From positions 158,179 to 222,178 of the forward strand of contig CAVSUB010000005.1 in NCBI GenBank assembly GCA_963730995.1: DNA of 64,000 bases, read 5' to 3'. Origin of the DNA: CAVSUB01 sp963730995 (GTDB taxonomy: Bacteria; Acidobacteriota; Vicinamibacteria; Vicinamibacterales; 2-12-FULL-66-21). Of this stretch, positions 1-8,579 are shown in pieces (the stretch's first letter is position 1; the number at the start of each line of letters is the position of its first letter). A program made the translations under genes and the position numbers. The notes under the pieces were generated by a model. It saw nothing but the letters and a program-made list of their open reading frames with translations. It searched no databases and was not told the DNA's origin.

Positions 1-1392
1 GACGACGTGCCTGATGGGGCGTTGGATCGCCTGGCCGAGCAGGGATTCGACTGGATCTGGTTCCTGAGCGTCTGGCAGACCGGTCTGGCAGGGCAGCGAG
101 TGTCCCGCGCCAACGCCGAGTGGCGCAGGGAATTTCGCGAAACCCTGCCGGACTTGCGAGAGGAAGATATTGCCGGCTCGGGTTTCGCGATCACAGGCTA
201 CACGGTGCATGCCGATCTGGGAGGGGATCCGGCGCTCGCCCGCCTGCGCGAGCGTCTTCGTCGACGTGGTCTGCGCCTGCTGCTCGATTTCGTTCCCAAC
301 CACACCGGGATGGATCACCCCTGGGTGGAGGACCACCCCGAGTACTTCATCAGCGGCACCGAGGAAGATCTGGCTCGGGCTCCACAGAACTATGCCTGGG
401 TGGAGCGCAAGCACGGCAGTCTCCTGCTGGCCCATGGGCGCGATCCGTACTTCCCGGGTTGGCCCGATACGCTGCAACTGAATTACGCCAACCGGGCGAC
501 GCAGGAAGCAATGATCGGCGAGCTGGCCAAGATTGCCGGGCAGTGCGACGGCGTTCGCTGCGACATGGCGATGCTGGTGCTGCCGGACGTGTTCGAACGG
601 ACCTGGGGCATGCAATCGCCGTCTTTCTGGCCAGGCGCGACCGAACGCGTGCGGAAGCAGGCGCCGAACTTCTGCTTCATGGCCGAGGTCTACTGGGATC
701 TGGAATGGGCGCTCCAGCATCAGGGATTCGACTACGCCTACGACAAGCGGCTCTACGACCGCCTCCACGAGCGGCACGCCCGGCCGGTGCGCGAACATTT
801 CCACGCGGGACTCGACTATCAGGAGAAGCTCGCACGCTTCATGGAAAACCACGACGAGCCGCGGGCGGCCACCGCGTTCCCGCACGACGTGCATGAAGCT
901 GCGGCACTCCTGACGTTCCTGTCCCCGGGCCTGCGTTTCTTTCACCAGGGACAATTCCAGGGACGCAGGAAACGCATCTCCCCCCATCTGGTTCGAGGTC
1001 CGGAGGAACCGAACGACCAGAGGCTGGAGCACTTTTACGATCGCCTGTTAGCCGTACTGCGTCAGCCGGTCGTGCGAGACGGCGACTGGCAAGTGCTCGA
1101 GTGCACGCCTGCCTGGGACGGCAACTGGAGCTCGGATGGCTTCGTCGTCTTCGCGTGGCAAGGCACTGCCGGCGAGCGTCTGTTGGTGACGGTGAACTAT
1201 GCCCCGAATCAAGGTCAGTGTTACGTGCGCCTGCCGTTCCCCGATCTAGGCAAGGCCCGGTGGCGGCTGCACGACCTGATGGGCAGCGCGACATACGATC
1301 GAGACGGCAGCGATCTGCAGTCGCGCGGACTGTACCTGGACGAAGGTCCCTGGCAGTGCCATGCCTTCAGCATGGAGGAGCTGCGCGACTGA
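1..1392 (+). CDS. Glycoside hydrolase family 13 (alpha-amylase superfamily) enzyme, N-terminus outside window
   Basis: Retaining GH13 enzyme acting on alpha-glucosidic bonds; the exact substrate cannot be told. The frame is open from base 1, so the true start is to the left. All four family signatures are present in order: DFVPNHTG (region I, near nt 286), GVRCDMAM with the nucleophile Asp (near nt 562), AEVYWD with the acid/base Glu (near nt 685) and ENHDEPR (near nt 845). The last ~100 residues look like the C-terminal beta-sandwich domain. It ends at TGA 1390-1392 and is followed by a palindromic repeat. Seen: motifs and frame. Inferred: cytoplasmic alpha-glucan, trehalose or sucrose metabolism. 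Confidence 0.9.
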   Translation, partial: DDVPDGALDRLAEQGFDWIWFLSVWQTGLAGQRVSRANAEWRREFRETLPDLREEDIAGSGFAITGYTVHADLGGDPALARLRERLRRRGLRLLLDFVPNHTGMDHPWVEDHPEYFISGTEEDLARAPQNYAWVERKHGSLLLAHGRDPYFPGWPDTLQLNYANRATQEAMIGELAKIAGQCDGVRCDMAMLVLPDVFERTWGMQSPSFWPGATERVRKQAPNFCFMAEVYWDLEWALQHQGFDYAYDKRLYDRLHERHARPVREHFHAGLDYQEKLARFMENHDEPRAATAFPHDVHEAAALLTFLSPGLRFFHQGQFQGRRKRISPHLVRGPEEPNDQRLEHFYDRLLAVLRQPVVRDGDWQVLECTPAWDGNWSSDGFVVFAWQGTAGERLLVTVNYAPNQGQCYVRLPFPDLGKARWRLHDLMGSATYDRDGSDLQSRGLYLDEGPWQCHAFSMEELRD

Positions 1393-1423
1393 GAGCGCTA
1401 GACCGGAGCTCACGTGGGTTGGC

Positions 1424-1477
1424 GTAGGGCGGGGTCTTCAGACCCCGCCTGGAACGGACCTGAAGGCCCGTCCCTAC
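1424..1477. repeat. Palindromic intergenic repeat, copy 1 (two-hairpin form)
   Basis: It begins gtaggg and ends ccctac (terminal inverted repeats). It contains a perfect 9-bp stem (ggcggggtc / gaccccgcc, 1428-1436 with 1441-1449) and then a second, imperfect stem around ggacctgaaggcccgtcc. Related copies lie at 23264-23316 (same two modules in reverse order) and 47549-47574 (one module). This copy sits between the GH13 stop and the MscS start, ending 14 bp before the ATG. Confidence 0.8.
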
Positions 1478-1491
1478 AGGCCGGCGTCGCA

Positions 1492-3036
1492 ATGAAGAAA
1501 ACACTCAGCTGGTTTCTGGTTCTGGTCGGCCTGGTCCTGCTTCAACGACTGGATGCCCAGGCGCCGAAATCCGAGCGTCCGCAAAGTCCACCGGCGGAGC
1601 AGGCAAAGCCGGCCGAGGATCCCTTGGGGCGCAGTACTCCACACGGGACGGTGGTCGGCCTGGTCAACGCTGCCAAACAGGGGAACCTCGAGCGCGCGGC
1701 CGAATATCTGGAGTCCAGTCTCAAGCCTTCAGAACGGCAGGAGCTCGCAGAACAACTGCGCGTCGTTCTGGACCGCAAGCTGTTCACGACCCTGGATCGC
1801 GTCAGCGACAAGCCGGACGGAGATCTCGACGATGGGCAGACCAACCGGGATCGTATCGGCGTCGTCGAAAGCCCGTCCGGCAATGTCGAGATCTTCCTGG
1901 ACCGCGTGCAGCGAGGTCAAGGCCCCGCCATCTGGTTGTTCGCCTCCGGCTCACTGGACGAAATCCCCCGGCTGTATGAGGAAGTCCAACCGCGGTGGTT
2001 CGAAGCGTATGTGCCCGAACGGATGCGCACCACTCGATTCCTTTCCCTGCCACTCTATCGTTGGATCGCCATCCTTCTTGTCATCCCCCTGGTCTTCGTC
2101 ATCTCCGCACTCTCCACTCGCGTACTGACCGGTGCGCTCAGTCTGGTGTTCCGCAGCCTCACGCGGGAGCAGCCCGACCGTAAGCCCGGAAGCGCGTGGC
2201 CATTACGCTTGCTGATTCTCGCACTGCTCTTCTACGGCGCTTCGTTCTTGGGTCTGACCCTGGCCACTCGTAATTTCTGGCACCGTGTGGCACAGACGGT
2301 GATCGTCATAGCCGTGTGCTGGCTGGCGTTGGGTCTGATCGATCGCGTAGCAGAGTTGAGCCTCAAGCGCCTGCAACGAGGCAATCGGTCGGCCGACACG
2401 GCGCTGGTGCGTTTGATCAATCGTCTCTTGAAGGCCACGACGGTGATCTTGACGGGTCTGCTTCTCCTCTATCTTTCAGATGTCGATCTGACTGCCGCGC
2501 TGACCGGGCTGGGCGTCGGCGGCCTGGCTATCGGGTTCGGCGCGCAGAAAACGATTGAGAACCTGTTCGGCGGGATCATGATGATTTCCGACAAGCCGGT
2601 GAAGGTGGGCGATGCGTGCCGGGTGGGCGGGTTCTTCGGAACGGTCGAAGACATTGGAATTCGTTCGACTCGCATCCGGACGCTTGACCGGACCGTCGTG
2701 TCCGTTCCCAACGGTCAAATTGCGGCCATGAGCCTGGAAAACTTCACCGTTCGCGACCGAATCCTTTTCCATCACACGGTTGCACTGGGACGTCAGGCGA
2801 CGGCCGATCAGTTGCGTTCTGTGCTGGCTCGAATCCGCGGGATGCTTGCCAGTCATCCCGCGCTGGACTCCGCATCGGCACGCACACGGTTCATCCGGGT
2901 CACCGGCTACTCGCTGGACCTCGAGATCTTCGTCTACGTGCTCGAGACCGACTATCCATTGTTCCTGGCCATTCAGGAAGAACTCCTGCTCGGCGTCATG
3001 GACATCATCGAGACGAGTGGAACGGTGGCCGTGTAG
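1492..3036 (+). CDS. MscS-family mechanosensitive channel with periplasmic N-terminal domain
   Basis: Small-conductance mechanosensitive channel homologue of the inner membrane, 514 residues from the ATG at 1492. That start was chosen because a signal-peptide-like stretch (MKKTLSWFLVLVGLVLL...) follows directly; upstream codons lie in the palindromic repeat. Residues ~25-180 are a polar, probably periplasmic region, followed by several membrane segments. The MscS pore helix and beta domain then follow (LGVGGLAIGFGAQKTIENLF, then the VGDACRVGGFFGTVEDIGIR and VPNG motifs). It is longer than E. coli MscS (about 286 aa), like other MscS proteins with added domains. A second, unrelated MscS is encoded at 5208. 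Likely role: osmotic down-shock release (family knowledge). Confidence 0.88.
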   Translation: MKKTLSWFLVLVGLVLLQRLDAQAPKSERPQSPPAEQAKPAEDPLGRSTPHGTVVGLVNAAKQGNLERAAEYLESSLKPSERQELAEQLRVVLDRKLFTTLDRVSDKPDGDLDDGQTNRDRIGVVESPSGNVEIFLDRVQRGQGPAIWLFASGSLDEIPRLYEEVQPRWFEAYVPERMRTTRFLSLPLYRWIAILLVIPLVFVISALSTRVLTGALSLVFRSLTREQPDRKPGSAWPLRLLILALLFYGASFLGLTLATRNFWHRVAQTVIVIAVCWLALGLIDRVAELSLKRLQRGNRSADTALVRLINRLLKATTVILTGLLLLYLSDVDLTAALTGLGVGGLAIGFGAQKTIENLFGGIMMISDKPVKVGDACRVGGFFGTVEDIGIRSTRIRTLDRTVVSVPNGQIAAMSLENFTVRDRILFHHTVALGRQATADQLRSVLARIRGMLASHPALDSASARTRFIRVTGYSLDLEIFVYVLETDYPLFLAIQEELLLGVMDIIETSGTVAV

Positions 3037-3092
3037 CCTGTGGCGCGCCCAACGGATCTCGCGGAGGATCCTCGCACAGCGGAAGCCTTCAC

Positions 3093-5211
3093 ATGCCAAA
3101 CTCCCGCTCCCTGAGCGTTCAGTCGAAACTGATTGCCGCCTTCGTTGCGCTGACGCTGACGGCCATCGCCGTGATGTCCTGGATCGGCTACGCCAGCGCT
3201 CGCGACAGCCTCCGCGCAGCCTCCGAGCGCGAGCTCGTGGGCTTGCAGCGATCGAAGTCCGCCCTGGTCCAGACCATTCTCAAATCCGCGCGCAACGAGG
3301 CCCTCAGTCTGTCGGCATCGGAAGCCGTGACGAACGCCGCCCGGGAAATGTTGCCGGCGTACCGGCAGCTTGGCCGGGAGCCCGTCACCGCGGAGATGCA
3401 GGCGGAGGTGCGTCGTTTCTACCGGGAGGAGTTCAGGCCGGCGCTGATGAAGCGCGCGGCGATTGAGCCGCCGGAAAACAGTCTGCTGCCTACGACGCCG
3501 ACGGGATGGTACCTGCACTATCACTACATCGCGACAGGACCGAAGCCCTACGGCCAGAGACGAGCCAATCACTCCGCCACCGACAAGAGCGCGTACGGCG
3601 AGGCAGCGGCCCGGACGGCGACTCACCTTCAAGGCGTCGTCAATCTGCTGGATCAGGGAAACATCACCCTGGTGGATCCCGAGACGCTCGACGTGTTCTT
3701 CAGTCTCGAACAGACCTCCGTTCTGGGCACCAACCTGATCAACGGCCCCTATGCGGCGAGCAAGATGTCGAAACTCGTGAACAGCCTGCGCAATTCGCAG
3801 AACGAGGACGATTACAGGGTGGCCGATTTCGAGGCGTACTACCCGTCACTTGGCGATCCGAAAGCGTTCGTCGCGACGCCCGTCTTCGACGGTCCGCGGA
3901 TGATCGCGATCATGGTGCTCAAACTGCCGATCGAGCCGATCAGCAGCGCCCTGTCGGGGAATCAGCAATGGCAGGCGGAGGGCCTGGGAAAGAGCGGTGA
4001 AGTCTACCTGGTCGGCCCGGATCAGACGATGCGGAACGATTCCCGGTTCCTGATCGAGGACCGGGCGGCGTTCCTCGCGACATTGCGGCGTGTCGGGCCT
4101 CACGAGCCGCACAGTCGATACCGTCGAAAAGCTCGGCACGACGATCCTGGTCGTCCCCGTGGAGGACGAGGCCGCCAGGGCAGCGCTTCGGGGCGAATCG
4201 GGCCTGATGGCAATCAGCGGCTACCGTGGTATTCCGGCCTTGATGGCGTACGGGCCCGTCGACCTGGACTCGTTGCGATGGGGCGTCGTCGCGAAGATCG
4301 ACGTGGCCGAGGCGATGGCGCCGCTCGGTGATTACGCCAGGCGCGTTCTCACCTGGGGCGTCGGCCTGTCGTTGCTCGCCACGGTCATGGCACTGCTGCT
4401 GGCAAGGCTCCTGACGCGGCCGATCACCGCGCTGGTCAAAGCGGCCAATCGTGTGAGTCAGGGCGCGCTCGACGTCACCGTCGAGGTCACTGCCACCGAC
4501 GAGTACCGCGAGCTGGGCGAGGCGTTCAACAACATGGTCACGAGCCTTCGCACCAACCGGCAAGAGCTCGATCGCCAGGTGCTCGAGAACGAGCGGCTCC
4601 TGGTGAGCCTGCTGCCTGCGTCCGGCGCTGCTCATGTACGCGACGGGAACGCGGAAGCGCGACGGTCCTTCGCAGACGTCACCGTCGCGTACATCAACCT
4701 GGTTGGATTCGAGTCGCTCTCACCGGGGCTCGGCGAGGACGGTTCGATGGCCCTCCTCAGCGATGTCGTGGCCGCGTGCGACGAGGCCGCCGAGCACCAG
4801 GGCGTCGAAAAAGTCCGCACCATCGGCTCGTCGTATCTGGCTGTCTCGGGACTGTCGGTGGAACGTCCCGACCACACCGCCCGCATGGTCGAATTCGCAC
4901 GGGAGGTCGTGCGCATCGTCAAGCGCTTCAACGCCGAGCGCGGCGTGCGCCTCGTCGCGGAGATTGGCATCAACGCCGGACCGGTGGTCGGCGGTCTCGT
5001 CGGCCGCCGCAAGTTCATCTACGACCTGTGGGGCGACACGGTGAAGGTGGCCAGAGGGATTGCGTCTGACGGCAGAACGTCGATCCTCGTCACTCGGGCT
5101 GTCTACGACCGCGTGCGCGAGCTGATTGATTTCGGGCCCGCCACCCGCGCCGATGTGATCGGCATGGGCTCGGTCGAGCTGTTCTCGGTTCTCGACGAGG
5201 CCGCCGCATGA
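3093..5211 (+). CDS. Sensor/HAMP protein with degenerate class III nucleotide cyclase domain (one frameshift)
   Basis: About 705 residues once one base is removed near 4095-4099. Layout: TM helix (~12-32), extracytoplasmic Cache-like sensor (~33-425), second TM helix (~430-450), HAMP (~450-505), then a class III adenylate/guanylate-cyclase fold to the end. Normal catalytic residues are altered. The first metal-binding Asp of the FxDIxGFT-type motif is Asn (YINLVGFESLS), the second (usually IGD) is Ser (TIGSSYLAV), and the transition-state Asn of the WGDTVN motif is Lys (LWGDTVKVARGI). The fold is clear; classical cyclase activity is doubtful. Its stop overlaps the next gene's start (ATGA), suggesting translational coupling with the cNMP-domain channel. 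Alternative: a regulatory pseudo-cyclase. Confidence 0.8.
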
Positions 5212-6657
5212 GCGAGCTCCTGAATCTCGTTGAGGCGCAGTGGCGACTCGCGCTCGCTCTCGTGGTCGCCTTTCCGCTGCTGCTGGTTCTGTTGAACGAG
5301 TGGGGGTTTGCACTCGCGCGGGCAGGCCATCCCGTTGCCGCGTCGGTGCGGTTCGTCCGCACATGGGTGGTCCCGCTTGGCGCGGTGGTGCTGTTCTTAC
5401 GGTGGGTCGCGCTCGTGCCACCGACGGGTCTCGCGGTACGGCTGACCGAGTCGCTGTGGCTGGCCGCCACGATCATCGCCATCATCGGCATCATCAACAA
5501 CGTGGTGTTCGAGTCGGCGCAGCCCGCGAGCTGGCAGCACAAGGTTCCCAGACTGTTGCGCGACCTGATCCGGCTGCTGCTCGTCGCCATCGGCCTGGCG
5601 ATGGTCTACTCGTTCGTCTGGGGACGGGAGATCGAGAACGCCCTCGCGGCCCTCGGCGTCACGTCGATCGTCGTCGGGCTGGCGCTGCAGGAACCGCTGG
5701 GCAACCTCTTTTCGGGCCTCATGCTCCTGATGGAGCGGCCGTTCGAGGTCGGCGAGACCATCGAAGTGGGCAGCGTGTCCGGAGAGGTCAAGGAGGTCAA
5801 CTGGCGGTCGGCGCATATCGAAGCGATGGGCGGCGCCATCATGGTCGTCCCCAATTCGACCCTGAACAAGGAGACGATCGTCAATTTCTCGCGACCCCGG
5901 GCACAGCGCATGGAGCTCTTCGACGTCGACTTCAGCCATCAGGATCCGCCATACAAAGTGCGAGAGGCCCTGGTGGAGTTGATGCGCGAGACCGAGGGCG
6001 TTCTCGAGAAGCCGAAGCCGATTGCGGCGACGCTGGGATACGGTGAGTTCAGCGTCAAGTACCGCCTGATCTACTGGACCGCGGAGCGTGACCGATGGCC
6101 CGTCAAGAACGAGTTGGTCACCCGGATCTGGTACATGGCGAAACGCCACGGGTTCACGATGCCGTATCCCGTCCACGTCGCCCTGCAGCATCAGCAGGAG
6201 CGCCCGTTCACGGCAGCCCACCCCGAAGGAGCGGACCTGCTGGCCCAGTTCCCGCGCCTTCCGGAGATCCCTCCAGAGGATCGCGAGCGGACCCGGACGC
6301 TGACGTTTCGGCGCAGGCGAGCGCCTCTTCGACGAAGGCGACGACCTCGCCGGCGTGTACTTCGTGGTGTCAGGTGCCGTCTCGCTCCAAGTCGTCAGGA
6401 ATCATCAGGTGACCGAGATTGCGACGATTCATGCCGGCGAGTTCTGCGGGGAGACGGGAATGCACGGCCATCAGGCCGCAAACCTGCGGGCTGTCGCGCT
6501 GGAGGACACGGCGGTGGTGGTCATCGCGCCTGACGTCGTGCGGCACCTGTTCGAGGCGAGTCCCAGGCTGGCGAGCGAGACGGGGCACACCCTCGAGGTT
6601 CACCGCAAGGCACTCCACGCCGCGCGGACCGTCCTCCGCCAGCATCGATCCGGGTAG
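5208..6657 (+). CDS. MscS-type channel with C-terminal cyclic-nucleotide-binding-like domain (one frameshift)
   Basis: About 482 residues after removing one T near 6306-6308. N-terminal membrane helices (~10-150) are followed by the MscS pore and beta domain (TSIVVGLALQEPLGNLFSG, VGETIEVGSVSGEVKEVNWR, VPNSTLNKE), then from ~residue 365 a Crp/cNMP-type beta-roll (GERLFDEGDDLAGVYFVVSG, GEFCGETG). This is the architecture of bacterial cyclic-nucleotide-gated MscS-like channels. In the phosphate-binding cassette the usual Pro-Arg-(Ser/Thr)-Ala is His-Gln-Ala-Ala, so the Arg that binds the cyclic phosphate is missing. The start ATG overlaps the cyclase-like gene's TGA. Both partners of this pair are therefore degenerate at their nucleotide chemistry. 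Confidence 0.8.
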
Positions 6658-7021
6658 TCGTCGCGCGGGTGACGGCATCTGGTCAGCGCAGTGACGACAG
6701 GCTGTGGCACATCCGGGAAACGCGTCGCCTGCAACGAAGAGACGGCGCACCCAGGGGCATCTTCAACGTGACCCGAGAATATCGGAGGACCTCTGAAATG
6801 CCGGAGGGATCGAGGCCCAATACTCGACAGTCGGGTGCCAGGAACCCCCGTTCATCAACAATTGCAGGCCGACGGCGCCGTCGGTGGTTCTGGCACTTGG
6901 CGTGCTCTGCCCGACACATCCGAGGAGAAGCCGGGCAGGCAATAACGGAAAACTACAGCTCTGGTCACGTCGCTGAGCGCGTCGGCGCGCAGCAAGTCCT
7001 CGGGGGGAGTGGACCGAGCGA
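6658..7021. other. Intergenic stretch, 364 bp
   Basis: No convincing gene or RNA element seen. Short open frames cross it but lack family resemblance or ribosome binding sites. It precedes the porin gene and presumably holds its promoter. Confidence 0.5.
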
Positions 7022-8335
7022 ATGGGAATCATCATGACGCGACGAGGACGAGGACGAGTGACACGGCGAACGCAGGTCGGCAGCGTGATGCGGTGGCTCG
7101 CGGTGCCGGCGGTTCTTCTGTGCGCGATCGGTTCGGCCAACGCGCAAACCACTGGACCGGTCGACGATGGGCGCGTGGCGCCACAGGAAGCACCAAACAC
7201 CGGGACGGCGACAACTGAAGCGCCAAAGACCGACGCGCCGAAAAACGAACCGCCAGCGGAGCCGCAGGCGCAAGCGCCTTCGTCGACTCCGGATGGATTC
7301 AAGCTCGGAGGGTTCACCTTCAAACCGGGAGGGCGGATCAAGCTGGACATCATCCGTGACTTCAGTGCGATCACCTCCGAGGATAGCTTCGACACCCGCA
7401 CGATCGCCGTGGACGGCAGCGACGGCAGCAACTCCAACCTCCACGCAAAGGAGACACGCCTGTCCATCGACATACGCGGCCCGGTCGAAGGCAAAGAGCT
7501 GAAGATGTACGTCGAGACCGACTTCTACGGCAGCAGCAGTGTCCTTCGCTTGCGGCAGGCGTATGGAAGCTACGGAGGCCTTTTGGCCGGCCAGGCCTGG
7601 TCGACGTTCGTGGACGAGTCCAACTTTCCAACCACGATCGACTTCGAAGCACCGACCGCCTTCCCCCAGATTCGTCAGGCGCAAGCGCGCTGGACGTCGA
7701 AGCTGGGCGCCAAGGGGTCGTGGTCGGTGGCGGTCGAGGACAACAAGTCAAGCATCACGGTACCCTCAGGAATAGAGGGCAAGGCGGAATATCCGATGCC
7801 GGACCTGGTCACGAATTTCCGGTACAAGGCCTCGAACTGGCACGCGCAGGCCTCGTTTTTTCTCGGCGAGGCGCGCTTCCGCCCCAAGGAAGGCAACAAC
7901 GACGACGTAACCCTATGGGGCGGGCTTCTGTCGGCGAAGACGAAGACCTTCGGACGCGATAATGTCTATGGACAGTACACTTTCGGCGACGGCGTCGGCC
8001 GCTACCGCGGCGGCGTGACCGCCGTGCCCGATGCGAACAACCAGTTGCACGCCGTCGGTCTCAACGCGTTCATGGGCGGCTACGAGCACTTCTGGTCATC
8101 CCGTTACTCGTCGAACCTGATCTACAGCGTGGTGACGGCGCCGGACAAGTCGTTCTACCCCGACTCGCTCAACAAGCGCCTCGACTACGGAGCCGCAAAT
8201 CTCCTCTACTGGTTCTTGCCGGACCGCGCGTGGGTCGGCGTCGAGTATCTCTATGGCCGCCGCGAGGTCATGGGCGGCGACACCGGGACCGCCCATCGGC
8301 TTCAGTTCGCGATTCGCTTCAACCTCCCGTCGTAG
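7022..8335 (+). CDS. DcaP-like outer-membrane porin
   Basis: Outer-membrane channel for small carboxylates or other solutes (family knowledge). The start is either ATG 7022 or ATG 7034; a signal peptide (core AVPAVLLCAIGSANA) follows. A Pro/Ala/Thr-rich linker (~50-90) leads to the barrel, with features recalling DcaP-family porins: GGRIKLDIIRDF, the KETRLSIDIRGPV strand, VETDFYG, LRLRQAYG, GLLAGQAWSTFVD and the PTTIDFEAP segment. The barrel runs to the end (LQFAIRFNLPS). About 437 aa, intact, unlike most neighbours. It heads a same-strand series of transporters and decarboxylases, so it may bring their amino-acid substrates across the outer membrane (inference). Confidence 0.78.
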   Translation: MGIIMTRRGRGRVTRRTQVGSVMRWLAVPAVLLCAIGSANAQTTGPVDDGRVAPQEAPNTGTATTEAPKTDAPKNEPPAEPQAQAPSSTPDGFKLGGFTFKPGGRIKLDIIRDFSAITSEDSFDTRTIAVDGSDGSNSNLHAKETRLSIDIRGPVEGKELKMYVETDFYGSSSVLRLRQAYGSYGGLLAGQAWSTFVDESNFPTTIDFEAPTAFPQIRQAQARWTSKLGAKGSWSVAVEDNKSSITVPSGIEGKAEYPMPDLVTNFRYKASNWHAQASFFLGEARFRPKEGNNDDVTLWGGLLSAKTKTFGRDNVYGQYTFGDGVGRYRGGVTAVPDANNQLHAVGLNAFMGGYEHFWSSRYSSNLIYSVVTAPDKSFYPDSLNKRLDYGAANLLYWFLPDRAWVGVEYLYGRREVMGGDTGTAHRLQFAIRFNLPS

Positions 8336-8579
8336 GAACCACATGGGCAGCGTAACCGCGACTGGCCGGCGTGGGTTCCAATCGATCGCTCCGTCCGCCT
8401 TGGCGATCTGGTCGACATGGCCGGCGATCGGCCTGCTGGTGCTCCGCGCGTCACGCCTGGGGCCACGGCCGGAAAGGGCCGGCCCATGGCTCCTCATCAC
8501 ACGCTGAGCCGCCCACTTGTATCCCGAGTCATCCCCGGCGGCGGCAGCGCCGCAATTTTTCGAGAGTCAGGAGCATCCG

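Noticed and set aside
839..1294. Long antisense open frames opposite the GH13 gene and many other genes
   Set aside because: High G+C gives long shadow frames. These lack ribosome sites and family motifs and lie inside well-supported genes.
2476..3099. 207-codon minus-strand open frame opposite the first MscS gene
   Set aside because: Fully antisense to a conserved pore domain; composition is typical of a shadow frame.
8517..8579. Upstream extension of the decarboxylase start
   Set aside because: The extra codons are low-complexity, and the good ribosome site fits ATG 8580.
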